From: Cryptomeria japonica
Taxonomy: Eukaryota > Streptophyta > Pinopsida > Cupressales > Cupressaceae
Assembly (NCBI RefSeq): GCF_030272615.1
Contig: NC_081412.1
Span: 481,187,372-481,251,371, forward strand
Direction of reading: 5' to 3'
Length of the DNA stretch: 64,000 nucleotides
Shown piece by piece: positions 43,379 to 54,435 of the stretch; positions within the stretch are counted from its first letter, which is position 1, and each line of letters starts with the position of its first letter. The position numbers were made by a program, and so were the translations under genes. Under the pieces are notes generated by a model that saw only the letters and a list, made by a program, of their open reading frames with translations, searched no databases and was not told the origin of the DNA.

Positions 43379-44248
43379 TGTTGATGTGTTCTTTATGCAC
43401 ATGCGAACACAGAATAAAATACCAAGGTATCTTATCCTCTCTTGAACAAAGCTTCCCCGAATGCTGAAGATTTCGCCTAAGGATCAATCGAGGCAACTCC
43501 AAGGTTCTTATATGTAGGGTCTCTACGTGTGGATAAGCTCAATTTGGTCTGATGTGATTATGCTGGAATCACAAGGGGACTTATGTTTGATGGCCTGAGT
43601 GTTTAATCTACTGGAACTTGAATCCTATCTACTGGTTGGAAGATAAAGAAACATCAAAAGATACAGGGCTCAGAAAGTCTACTCTAAGACCTAGAATGCG
43701 AGAAGATGGATGAATGACTAGGTGGAGTCCTACTGGGTTGGGTCTCACCATCAGGCTGAACAATTCAACACCAACTCAGTGCGATCTTCTAAGGGATGCT
43801 TCGAATATATTTAAATCGTACACCATCAGACACTGATCATCATTCAAGTTAATGCATGAACAATAGACACGTAAAGACTTGAGATTAAGCTCATTCTATG
43901 CCAGTTGACCACGCAGGGCGGTCTTACAATCAACAAGAGGCTAGTGGTTTGGACTAGGCGGACTCCACACGAGTGCATTCAGTAACTTCTTTCACTCAAT
44001 CTAATTATTTACCATCTAAAATGAAGATTCAACAAGAGACCATGCATATTGCAAAGAAACGACATATTTCACCATATCTTCAATGAAAATGGGGTTCATT
44101 TACAATCAAGGAAACAATTTCTTGCCTTCTCTTCCTAATGTACTCTAATTGCTATTCTATTCACTATTCTAGCTACTAATTCTTAGCTATTCTAACCTCT
44201 ATTAGCTAACTCTTAACTATTAACCTCTACAAATGAAGAGTCGGAGCT

Positions 44249-44258
44249 TTATATAGAG
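44249..44258 (+). promoter_or_regulatory. TATA box in the second hairpin-array element
   Basis: TTATATAGAG in GGAGCTTTATATAGAGAGC, at the same relative place as 8101-8110 in the first copy, and on the equivalent strand. Confidence 0.4.
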
Positions 44259-44354
44259 AGCTCCTTACATTTCAATGGCTCTAATTGATTTACAATCAAT
44301 GGCTAGGATTACAAGATGGAAAATCCTAATTAGGGTTTATTACAACAAACTCCT

Positions 44355-44937
44355 TTAGCCAATGAGAAAATTACATTTCATGAATGTGGACCAATAGAAT
44401 TCAGGGGTAGGTGCCTCAAAGTTTGTGCCAGCACTGGTGAGTCGGGTACATTGAATCTGGACATGCTGAGGTGGAGCTATCTGACTGGAGGAATAGTGAC
44501 TGGGATGCCACCTTGTTTGACGTTTGTGCCTTGGTTGATCCTCCTCTGTCTTTGATGCAATGAATGATGCACCTCCTTGACTCCCATGTGTTTGATGAGG
44601 CCTCCTCACGATCAAGTCACTCCTCCTCTTGTAGCATACTTTGCCTAAAGTGCTTGCAAGATCCTTCTTCTCTGTCATCCTGTGGTTTCTTCATGTGGTA
44701 GAATGAAGATCTTGAGGATAGCTTGCAACTCCTTGAACACTTGAAGTCTTCCAACGCTTTAAAAGCACCTTGAGTCCTCCTCCATGCATTTGAAGTGTCC
44801 TTGATGATGATGGAACTTGAATAGGTCTTCCTTGTCCTGGCCTAATCCTCCTCCATCTTGATTTTATTAATCTGCAAAACAAACAAAGAATGATTAAGTA
44901 TACATGATTTCTTTGTTCTAACATGATATTTCTCACC
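44355..44937 (-). other. Short alternative cargo transcript unit
   Basis: On the minus strand a donor AAG|GTGAGA (44936/44937) and an acceptor TTTTGCAG (ending 44872) bound a 65-bp intron at the place where the first copy has its leader intron. The following exon has only short open frames (up to about 107 codons from 44678) without a recognised domain. It may encode nothing, or a decayed protein. Confidence 0.35.
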
Positions 44938-44970
44938 TTAAATCATCAACAAGAAGGCATTAGAATGAAA

Positions 44971-46416
44971 TTCGCTCAAGATCCTCTCGAGGGACAGGCC
45001 CTATAGTGAAATTCGCTTTGGACCCTTTGGAAGGGTCAGGAGCGAAATTGGTAATCTCACTTAATTCCCTATTCATAACTCATTCTTCAAGGCATTAAAC
45101 TTCATAATTGTGCTCCTTCAAGGTATAAACAAGCCATTTGCTCTCAAAAATTGCTTAGGACGAGGTTATCCAAGTGCTAAGGCAAGGTACAAGGTCCATT
45201 GAAGAAGTTCGCTCTGGACCCTTTGGAAGGGTCAGGAGCTAAATTCTTCCTTTAGGTTGAATTCCTCCTTCTCACTTCATTTTGCCTTGATTTTCACCTT
45301 TCAATTCCTCTCTCATGAAGACATCATTTATTTGACCCCCAGGAAGGCCTGAAAGAAGGATTTCGCTCTGGGCCTTGGCCAAGGACAGGACCTATAAGGA
45401 ATTTCGCTCTGGACCCTCTAGAAGGGTCTGGAGCGAAATTTGCATTTTTGGACAAATTCTTCACCTTTTGTGATCACAACTCACTCAAATGCATGCCTAG
45501 GGATACCTTTAAGTTCAATCAACCCCCATCAACGTTAGGCTTGACACAAAATTGGGAGAAAAAGGAGGTTTTAGGAATTTTGCTCTGGACCCTTTGGAAG
45601 GGTCAGGAGCGAATTTTGTCTTTTTAGGCTCAATTCTCACTCAAGTTGCTTAGGACTAAGTTGCCTAGGACTTGTTCATTTCCCCTTTGTCTTGTCATAT
45701 TCAAGCTAACTTGCTATCAAAGAGGTGAGGAAAAAAGGTTTTCTAAGAATTTCGCTTTGGACCCTTTGGAAGGGTCAGGAGCGAAATTGCTCTTCTAGGC
45801 TCAGTTCACCTCCCTTTTCACTTGGCTTTGCCTTAAACTTGATCTTTGACCCTTTTCCTTCCATAATCTTGCAAATTTGCCCAACCATTCAATGACTTTG
45901 GTGAAGAATTAGGTCCTTTGGGAAATTTCACTCTGGACCCTTTGGAAGGGTCAGGAGCGAAATTTGCAATTATGCTCAATTTCTTGACCTTTTCATCACT
46001 TTGCTTCGTTGAACATATCAATTCTTTCTTAATCATGCCATAAGGACAAGTTTTCTCATTTTCTCATTTTCCCCTAATCTTTGCTCTCCGACTTGGTTTT
46101 TAGATCCTTTCTTCATCTTAATCAAGTCTGTTTGCCTTCAAGGTGATGTCAATTCAATGCTTTTGACGACAAATTAGGTCTTTCTAAGGATTTCGCTCTA
46201 GACCCTTTTGGAAGGGTCAGGAGCAAATTTTGTCCTTTAGGCTCAAATCTTGACCTTTTCATCAAATTTCCACATCCAAGGCGTCTCCAAAGGTGAACTA
46301 AAGCTTATTTCCCTCAAATCCATGCCTTAAAGTGAAAGTTTTGTCTGGGATAGGAGTCAAAAGGGAGCTAAGCAAGATTTCGCTCTGGCCCCTTTGGAAG
46401 GGTCGGGAGCGAAATT
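44971..46416 (+). repeat. Hairpin array of the second copy (about 10 units)
   Basis: Units start near 44971, 45012, 45208, 45362, 45402, 45579, 45751, 45926, 46191 and 46378. Left arm TTCGCTCTGGACCCTTTGG, right arm AAGGGTCAGGAGCGAAATT. The core differs from the first array in a paired manner (GTCCC/GGGAC there, GACCC/GGGTC here), so the ability to fold is preserved. Most gaps are 172-196 bp. Two 40-41-bp doublets echo the one in the first copy. Confidence 0.88.
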
Positions 46417-46859
46417 TGCAAAATGTTCAAATTTTTAACCCTTTTCCAAATTTCAAAGTCTAGGCTTGGTCGTTAGGCATTTCAAAGGGCCAAAATAGGT
46501 CAATTTTACATCAATCGGTGCCTAGAACCTCATCATTCATCAATTGGACCAATCTCAAACCCTAGAAGATGATATTCACTCACAAAGCTTCATTGACTTT
46601 CTCAAACTCAAAAAAGACATCACCTAGCAACAAGAGCAAAGCCTGACCTAGAAAAGGCTTTCACATAGACCCTGACCTAGACCACTTACTGGCCCACTTC
46701 AACTTAAGCAGAGTCTGCTATCCTAATGATCTCTCTGGCAACTTTCACTGCAAAGACTAATAGCCAAGACCAGGCAATCAAGCAAACTAAACTAACCCTA
46801 GCAAGCAAAAAGTAGGGGTCCCCATTTGCAATGGGGCGATGTGTGAATACGCCACAACA

Positions 46860-47957
46860 AAACCCCAACAAGCAGCTTCCTTCACAAGCTACTCATGAAA
46901 ACTGCACCCCATTTGTCCTCCACAGGCAGCAAGTAGTCACAAAAGCAACTGCTAACAGACCAATACCAAGCATAAACCCACGCAATCTAGTTGAAATGCA
47001 CAGGCACAAAAATTAAATTCAACTCTAACAAAGGGAGAACGCCAAACCTCCCAGTCCACAAAACATCCAAGGGAGCAGTCAAAGCAAATCTGCAGTTCTA
47101 GCCAATGACCTAAACCCCTACTTGGGCAAGCGCTCCACTATCGAAGGAAGTTAATTTCCTATTAAAAGCTGTAATATTTTCTATTGCTAATTTGATTTCT
47201 TTAGTAAAAAATAAAAACAATTAGAAATTGTTGCTATATAAACACATTAGGAACACAGACTGCAGACGCTGGAAAACTATAAAACATAAGGAAAATTGAA
47301 CTTAAATTTCAAATTTTGTCCATCACTGTCTATCACTAATGTCAAAGTTCAGAATTCTTTTCTTTAAACTCTAATTTGAAAATTTAAAGCATGGCCCGGA
47401 GTAGTTCTGAATGCAAATCTCTAGCATTTTTTCTTCTTTTTTCCCAAAATATGTTGTTTGACAGTATTGCCATCGCATTCCCCAATCCCCTCGTTGATTC
47501 CTAATATTTCAAAATATGTCTGCTCTGTTCTTTCAAGCTAATATCAATTGAAATTTGGGTTATCACAGATTTGAATGATTGAGAAATCATTAAGTTGTGT
47601 GCCAACTATTGTATATGTCTTTTCTGATATGATTGTAAGTAAACATATCCAAGCTTGTAAAACTAAAGCGCGTGCGACTTGCCATTTATTGTCCTAATGA
47701 TGGCACTTGACAGTTAAAGGGATAAACTCTGAGTTCTCAATGACACCCAGTTAAAAAAATCCCTCTTAATAACTACCCAATTGATAACGAGAAACCGTGT
47801 TCAAATAGAAAAGACAGAGGGGCTCACATACTCAATCTAGAGCTCCTGTAACTTATTTTTCCTCTGAAGCCACAATGATTCTTTAGCGGATTGCAAAGAG
47901 GACTTGTATTAAAATTTGAAAACAGAGATCATTTGAAGTAGAGTGGAGAGCTCTTAC
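46860..47957. other. Region downstream of the candidate plastid-type exon
   Basis: If the exon at 47958-48194 belongs to a gene, this is its first intron on the minus strand. No convincing second exon was found: a potential acceptor near 47090 opens only about 45 codons with no recognisable domain. Confidence 0.35.
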
Positions 47958-48194
47958 ATTGAATGTTCCTGCGCCAGCATTTTTTCTGGCCAACAATCGA
48001 AAAGAATTTATGGATTTGGGAAGTTTATCAACCATTCCTGTGTTATCCCGTTTTCTTCCCCTTAAAATAAATGTATTCCTTGTGATCGAACCTCCACATA
48101 GCACAAGCCCTGCTCCTGCTGTTGCAGTATTGAGTGTGGGAAGAGCCCTGAATGTATGATGGGCGGTGAGCGTATACATATTGCTCAACGCCAT
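47958..48194 (-). CDS. Candidate first exon with organelle transit-peptide character
   Basis: ATG at 48194 opens 79 codons: MALSNMYTLTAHHTFRAL, then Ala/Thr/Gly-rich sequence and Arg/Lys-rich RGRKRDNTG and SFRLLARKNAGAGTFN. It lacks acidic residues at the start and is rich in Ser, Thr, Ala and Arg, as chloroplast or mitochondrial targeting peptides are. The exon ends in phase 0 at a strong donor, AAT|GTAAGAG (47958/47957). A TATA box lies about 75 bp upstream of the ATG and CCAAT/ATTGG motifs farther up. Following exons were not found, so it is either the start of a gene with a long intron or a duplicated gene fragment. The product is unknown. Confidence 0.45.
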
Positions 48195-49129
48195 AGAAGT
48201 AATGTAAAATGAGTTTATGTATAAAAATTATCACAGCCCATCACATTGCCATGAAGAATACCTGTGTTTTATATCTGAGGAAGAGGAATTTCTCTATAAG
48301 ACCACTAGGTACACTCAACTGAACTTTCAAAGAGCAGGCGCGTTATTGAGAAGTAGATAACGTTGCAAGACATTTTACCACCCAATAGATATCGGGATGT
48401 GTAGATTTTATTCGTTAAGAGTTGAAATAGTTAAAAATTGGGGAGTTGGGCCTCACGAATTTATTTTAGTTAGGTTATAATTTTAATGCCAAATGTATAA
48501 ATAGTACGAATTTTATTGAAAATTTTTATTTTTATTTATTTCTATTTGCATTTATTTTATGGATTAGTATTTTTTTTATTGGAATAAGAAACAAAGAACA
48601 TATTTATATTTTATAAATAAAATTCATGTAGAGGATATTGAGAGATATCAAAAAAAAATTAAATGTAAATAAATGATAAGATTTATTATTTAAAACAATT
48701 AAAATAGATAGAAGGACCATATTACATTGATCAATTGATGAGACATTGAAGCCTTATTTACAAGATTGATATACATGCAAGAAATTCAATGTAATAAAAC
48801 CTACAACTTAGCAATAGACTCTAATAAAACATTGCTTTCAAATGAATAATTAATCAATCTTAATCCATTTATCACAATGCTTTATGCTCTTTCCTTATCA
48901 CTATTCCAATTGTGTTATATATTTGATTATGATAATTAATCAATCTTAATTCATGATTCAATCATATCAAATACAAAACTAAATATTATATCATTTCATT
49001 TATAACATGATTGTATTTTTTATTTAATATTACTTAATTGACTCTAATAATTACTTTAAAAATTCATCCAACACGACAATAGGTTTTGGAAATTCAAATA
49101 CTCTAAGTGTTAGAGTGGATAAACTTGAT
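48195..49129. other. Upstream region of the candidate exon, then AT-rich DNA
   Basis: About 250 bp of mixed composition with promoter-like motifs, then AT-rich non-coding sequence with no ORF or bounded repeat. Confidence 0.4.
48268..48274 (-). promoter_or_regulatory. TATA box of the candidate first exon
   Basis: The minus strand reads CAGATATAAAACACAGG, giving a transcription start near 48240 and a leader of roughly 45 nt. CCCAATAGATATCGGG near 48390 offers an ATTGG (CCAAT box) on the minus strand. Confidence 0.45.
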
Positions 49130-50100
49130 GATAATGGCTTTAAGATTTAGCATTATAGTTCACTTTAATGTTCAATTAGGTTTAAGGTTAAGGTTTAATT
49201 TGTGTTAAGGTTTTATAAGAGTATAATTTAGGTTTGGATTTAGAGTTAGGCTTCAATTTGGTTTAGTATCAGGTTTAATTTTGTTGGTGTTAGGATTAAG
49301 GTTTAATTTGGTTTCATATTTATGATGGATTAGATTATATTAGTTTAAAAGTATGTAATTAGGGCATATTAATTAGAAATGAGATCACTTGATAAGACAC
49401 TAATTAGGGTTGTCATTTAATTAAAAAATCGTAAAAGTAGGGTTAGTATAAGACTCAATTCAAGGTTTAGGGTTAAGGTTTAATTTGGTTGAGTTTTAAA
49501 GTTAGGGTTTAGTTTGATTTAATGTGTAATTTGATTCAGAGTTAAGGTTAGGGTTCAATTTGGTCCAATGTTTAATTTGGTTTTCAAGGTGATTATTTCT
49601 ATATTTTCAATAGGATTCTCTATAACCTAAAGATTTAGGTTTAATTTGATTTAGAGTTTGGGCTCAATTTGGTATAGCTAAGGTTTAAATTTGATTTTGT
49701 ATAAAATATGGCTTAGGGTTCCATTTGGTTTAGTGTTAGGGTTAGGGCTCATTTTGGCATAGGATTAAAGGTCGAAGTGGTTTTGTGTTAGGGTTAAATT
49801 TGATCTTACTAGGATTAGGGTTAGGGTTGAGGTTAAATTTAATTTATTGTTTAGTTAGGTTTAGGTTTAGGGTTCAATTTGGTTCAATGTTAGGTTTATA
49901 GTAGATTTTGGTTCATGATTAGGGTTAAAGTTTAGTTAGGTTTAATATTTAATTAGGATTAGGGTTACATATCAATTGAGGGTTTTGGTTAAAATTAAAT
50001 TTGTTTTAGAGTTAGGGTTCGATTTGGTTTAGTATGAAATTATCAATTTAGTTTAGGATTTGGGTTGAATTTGGTTTAGGGTAATATTTCAAGGGACCTC
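49130..50100 (+). repeat. Degenerate TTAGGGTT / AATTTGGTT repeat block
   Basis: About 1 kb with dozens of irregular GGGTT(A/C)A, TTAGGGTT and CAATTTGGTT words, for example TTAGGGTTAGGGTTGAGG near 49816. The phrase is plant-telomere-like (TTTAGGG) but mixed with a second motif and without a strict period. It could be a decayed interstitial telomeric tract or a simple-sequence satellite. Confidence 0.65.
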
Positions 50101-50417
50101 TTGGTCGTCTTTTCTTTCTTTTTTATAGATTATAATGTGATTTGAAACATTAATTTAAAAAATATCACCTAATTAAATTGGAAAGAATTTTATAATAATT
50201 ACATGATAGTTTATGAATTAACATTTCTAGAATTTCCACGATCCTTTTTTTTAAGATAGACTATATTATGTATATGCGAAGATCATGAAATTTCACCATC
50301 CGTCATCATATGCCAAGCCTTAGCATTAAATCGTTTCTATTGTTCATGGAAAGATATAGATATGTTTGCCCACTTTCTTTGCTAATCATAATGGTTCACT
50401 TTCAGAGAACTCATTAA

Positions 50418-51028
50418 AGATTATATATAATAGGAAGAAAGAAATATTTTATAAATTTTTTCAAAATAAGAATTTCCTTACTATATTCATATTTATAGAT
50501 ATGAAAAAATAATTTTAATATATAATGTTGCTTTATTTTTAGTATCAAATTATAGAAACATCATGGAATTGAGATTTGAATGTAAATGCAAATAATAGAT
50601 ATTTAAATAGAACGATTTCGTTACCTTATTGATATTTATCAATATGAAAAAATACTTTTGACATAATCTTAATTTATTTAAGTGCTTAAATTCTAGAAAT
50701 ATCATGGAATTAAAAGTATAAAAACATCTTTATTCTTATTAATTACTTTTTTATTTGTTCATAGAGTTAAATTTAGTTTATGGTTAATCTTTTTTTTATT
50801 TTAGTGTTAGAGGCAGAGGTCAATTTGGTTTATTTTGGTTTATAATCTTAATTTATTTTTAGTAATTAAATCATAAAAATATTATGGAATTGAGAATTAA
50901 TTATAAAGACAACAAATTGATACTCTAAAAAAATAACTATTTTGTTACTATATTGAAATTTATAAATATGAAAAGATACTTTAACATAATCTTAATTTAT
51001 TTAAGTAATTAAATTTTAGATACACCAT
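50418..51028. repeat. AT-rich tandem satellite-like units, left part
   Basis: Irregular units of about 150-190 bp contain ATATTTATAAATATGAAAAA, ATCTTAATTTATTTAAGTAA and ACATCATGGAATTGAGAATT. Three copies are recognisable here. The last is cut by the LINE at 51028/51029 and resumes at 53582. Confidence 0.65.
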
Positions 51029-51240
51029 AATAATCTGGGAAATCTGGAAGGAAAGAAACTAAAGAATCTTTGGAGGGGGAAAAATTGTCATGGGATAGTA
51101 TAATAAATAAATTGGAAGTAATTATTGTGGAAGTAGTAAATAGTGGATTTGTAACCCAAATATTAAAAAAGATTCAATTTTCTTGTTGGGATAGCAAGAT
51201 GAGAGCAAATTGGTTTGGAAGTTGAAAATTCCTCCCTTCG

Positions 51241-51781
51241 TTGGGAATGGGGGTGAGGAGACAAAATCAAATAAAAAAGGCAGAATGGCTCCCACCAAAG
51301 ATAAGTTCGTATAAACTAAATTTCGATGGGGCCTCTAGAGGTAACCCAAGGGTCACAAGGGCAGGTTGTATCATTCATTCATCAAACAGAAAGATTATAG
51401 CAAAGCAAGCTAAAATTCTAACCAAGGATACAAACAATGTGGCAGAAATTCAAGCTATTATAGAAGGTCTTTCAATTTGCAAGGAACATGGTCTCAAAAA
51501 TATTGAAATAGAAGGAGACTCAGTAATTATTAAATGTTGTTGGGTCTAGAAACATGCCTAATTGGAGAAATAACTCTTTCCAAAGTAGAGCAGCAGATCT
51601 ACTTAACAGCTTTGAAGCCTTCACAATCAATCACATCTTCAAAGAAGCAAATGGAATGGCAAGCATCCTAGCAAATAGAGGTGAAGATAGTTTTAATGAG
51701 AAATTTATCAAATCATTAAGGTCTCGGGAGTTCATCGGTCCTCTAAGGGAGTGGTCCATACCCCCTCTCTCCAATATTTGA
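51241..51781 (+). pseudogene. LINE RNase H domain
   Basis: KLNFDGASRGNPRVTRAGCI carries the first catalytic Asp. NNVAEIQAIIEGLSICKE gives the Glu and IEGDSVII the second Asp. The frame breaks at 51547-51553. The distal part ends FKEANGMASILANRG, where family members have a final Asp (MAD); here it reads MAS. This RNase H is typical of plant L1-type LINEs. Confidence 0.82.
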
Positions 51782-52578
51782 ATTCTTCTCTAATGGGCAG
51801 TTTCAATAATAAATTGTAATTTTTGGAATTCTTAACCTTAATGTCTAAATTTGAAGGATGGATCCTTAATTTGAAGATCAAAACTAGAGATGTGTTGAAT
51901 ACAAGTGTCAATAGATATATTGAGAAGACTCCTTACAAGGACAAAATTGCAATAGAGCATTAATTCAAGGAAGCCCTAGATGGAGTGCATTCTAGGGTGA
52001 TATGACAAGATTTTTTGAAAAGTGAAGAACACCTTTTAATTTTCCCACCTTCCTTGGTTGGAGACAGTTTGTCTTTCATACGGATTCAATAAGCCTAGTA
52101 TATTCACCAATGATTCTTTCTAAGAAGAAGATAGCATTAACTCCTTAGTGGATCACCTTCCAAAATCAGTAATCGTAGTCAAGTCATGTTGCCATTCATT
52201 ATTTTTGTCAGAAGTTGGTCGTAAATTTTAGATTTTTTCCTTTTTTGTCGGAGGAGATTAGATTTTGAAGTCTTGAGTTTCTAAGTTATCTATTTTTAGC
52301 CCAGAGTCGTTGTTAACGGAGGTTATGCCTATTTAGTTGGTGGCTTTTTCTATGAGATTTTTTAACCCACTTGTTAAAGCATTTATTAGATTAGATAGGG
52401 TGTAATTACCTCTAGCCTTTTCTTTGAATGAAGAACCTTGTGTCCCCTTCAAGCCTTCGCATTTTTCATTTCCTTTCATCGTCATTCTTCTATCGTTTCA
52501 AGTTGCTTCTCCCGAGGGTTTCCTTTCTCTTCCAGTTGGTCACTTTGTGGTTACAAGTGCATATTCAAAGCACTGATA

Positions 52579-52998
52579 ATGGACACTCCTATCCGGCTTT
52601 TGTTGACAAAAGAGCAAATGGCTTTTTTAGGTGAAATTAAAGAGAAGAGAATGCAAGAGGTGCTTGTTGAGCCCCATTTTGTTATCTACAGGGTAGTAAA
52701 GAATATTTTGGGCGATATATTCCTAAGAACTAACCACAAGTATAGGGTCAACATGGAGATTCCAACATTTTTTCTTACCACCATACTTCATTTTGGTTTG
52801 TCAAAAAAAACAAAAAAAAAGATTTTATGCATAAAAGTATTTAAGGCCAATTTGCTTAGGGGTCTGTATAATGTCCTCAAGAATATAGATGATAATCTGA
52901 CTATTCCTCTACCAATAGACTTCAACATGACTATCAAAACTGGTAAGCCACCTCCAAGGTTTCCTATTCTCTATTTTGAGGATGAGAAAAGCTTTTAA
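52579..52998 (+). CDS. Unidentified ORF inside the LINE insertion
   Basis: From ATG 52579 (MDTPIRLLLTKEQMAFLGEI) to the stop at 52996-52998, 139 codons, preceded in frame by further open sequence from 52438. Lys-rich in the middle (LSKKTKKKILCIKV). No domain recognised. It lies downstream of the RNase H in what should be 3' UTR; the upstream sequence looks like a LINE 3' end followed by a new leader. It could be ORF1 of a second, internally deleted LINE co-transcribed with the first. Confidence 0.35.
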   Translation: MDTPIRLLLTKEQMAFLGEIKEKRMQEVLVEPHFVIYRVVKNILGDIFLRTNHKYRVNMEIPTFFLTTILHFGLSKKTKKKILCIKVFKANLLRGLYNVLKNIDDNLTIPLPIDFNMTIKTGKPPPRFPILYFEDEKSF

Positions 52999-53581
52999 GC
53001 TGGGAGTTTCATTATAAAACATAATGCCAACTTTCTCTAGGCTTTGTTTCGATAGACAAAGGTATCGGATTAAAATTGGATCAAAAATTACTTTGATTTT
53101 CATGGCTATTCTAAATTTTCTCTGGAAGATAAGTTGTTGAAATGGGAAGTAGAGCTAAAAGATATCATGGTTCGTGGAGGCCAAGAACCTTCGCAGGTGA
53201 TTGAATGTTTTCCAAAACCAGAGCAATTAGTTTGGGGTAAGCGGATTCCTCTAATTTTTGAATGGATAGACTCTCCCCTTGCTCTGGGCTCTTCCTCTCT
53301 GGCTCGATGAACTCTTTTCTTGACAAAATACTCTTCTGGCCGGGTCAGGATGCTATGCTTCCTTTTCTGTCTTAGTTAATTTTAGAATTAGTTCTCCTTT
53401 TTTCAATTTTCAACTCTAGTTTTTGGAGAAAATCAAGATTTTGCCCTTTAATCTAAGGGGTTTTTTGTAATTATCTATAGTCTAGGGTATAATCTTGCAG
53501 ATAGTTAAGACTTATTATGTATTTTTTGTGGATACATATATTAAATATCATCGGCTTTGGCCCTTTACTGATAAAAAAAAA

Positions 53582-54230
53582 TAGATACACCATGGAATTG
53601 AAAATATAAAAAACATTTGTATTCTCATTCATTACTCTTTTTATAGATTTTTATAGATTTTTTAAAATAATAATTTTATTACTATATTAATATTTATAAA
53701 TATAAAAAATATATTTTTTATATAATCTTAATTTATTTTAAATAATTAAATTATAGATTTGTCATGGAGTTGAGAATTGAATGTAAAGGAAACAAATAGA
53801 TATTTAAAAAATAATAATGTTTATTATATTATATTGAAATTTATAAACATGAAAAAATACTTTTGACAATAATCTTAATTTTTTAAGTAATTAAATTTTA
53901 GAAACATCATAGAATTGAAAATTGAAAGCCCTTGATTATTTTTTAGCATTGGTATGAGGATAATAGTTTCCAATTAAAATAATTTCACTTTAAAAAAAAA
54001 ATCAACAAAAAAATTTAATAGGAGCATTAATATTCTATGTAAAATCTTAATTTTTTAAGTAATTAAATTTTAGAAACATCATAGAATTGAAAATTGAAAA
54101 CCGTTAGTTATTTTTTACCATTGGTATAAAGATAATAGCTTTCCAATTAAAACAATTTCATTTTTTTTAAAGAATCAATTACAAATTTTAATAGGAGCAT
54201 TAATATTCTATTGAATCAATATTTTAGCAT
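53582..54230. repeat. AT-rich tandem satellite-like units, right part
   Basis: Continues the array of 50418-51028 after the LINE, with further copies of ATATTTATAAATAT, TCTTAATTT and ACATCATAGAATTGAAAATT. Within it, about 130 bp are tandemly duplicated (53915-54050 and 54065-54215), sharing TTTAATAGGAGCATTAATAT. Confidence 0.65.
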
Positions 54231-54334
54231 AAATTTACCAAAAAAAATTGTATGTTTTTTATGTTTTACTTGTGCAAAAAGTTGTATTCTTTGTTATCTG
54301 GATGCTAATATGTTTGTTGATTGAAGATGAAATT

Positions 54335-54435
54335 GATTATTATCAATTACATTTACAAAATCAACATTGTCATCAATTATATCTACCAAATCAAGATTCT
54401 TATCAATTACATCTACAAAATCAAACTTTTCATCT
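54335..54435 (+). repeat. Short tandem repeat, about 30-bp unit, 3 copies
   Basis: Imperfect units containing TATCAATTACATCTACAAAA. They lie inside a chance open frame (54248-54457) encoding repeated HLQNQ-type peptides, not considered a gene. Confidence 0.7.

Larger units (their letters stand above)
43379..46859 (-). mobile_element. Second copy of the hairpin-array element, inverted
   Basis: 3,481 bp, ends TGTTG (43379) and CAACA (46855-46859), perfect target duplication AAACC (43374-43378 and 46860-46864). The left third matches the reverse complement of 8000-8969. The right end matches the reverse complement of about 1275-1325, including GGGGTCCCCATTTGCAATGG. Between them lie about 600 bp of different cargo and ten hairpins of a variant sequence. 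The 1,061-aa ORF is absent. Two copies with identical end structure and separate TSDs establish a real transposable family. Confidence 0.85.
51029..53581 (+). mobile_element. 5'-truncated LINE
   Basis: 2,553 bp ending in an A-rich tail (TGATAAAAAAAAA), flanked by a perfect 12-bp target duplication TAGATACACCAT (51017-51028 and 53582-53593). The left end starts inside the RT-associated region (IIWEIWKERN), followed by an RNase H domain, a 3' region, a second part with an unrelated ORF (52579-52998) and the tail. Long TSD, polyA and 5' truncation are hallmarks of target-primed reverse transcription. Confidence 0.88.
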
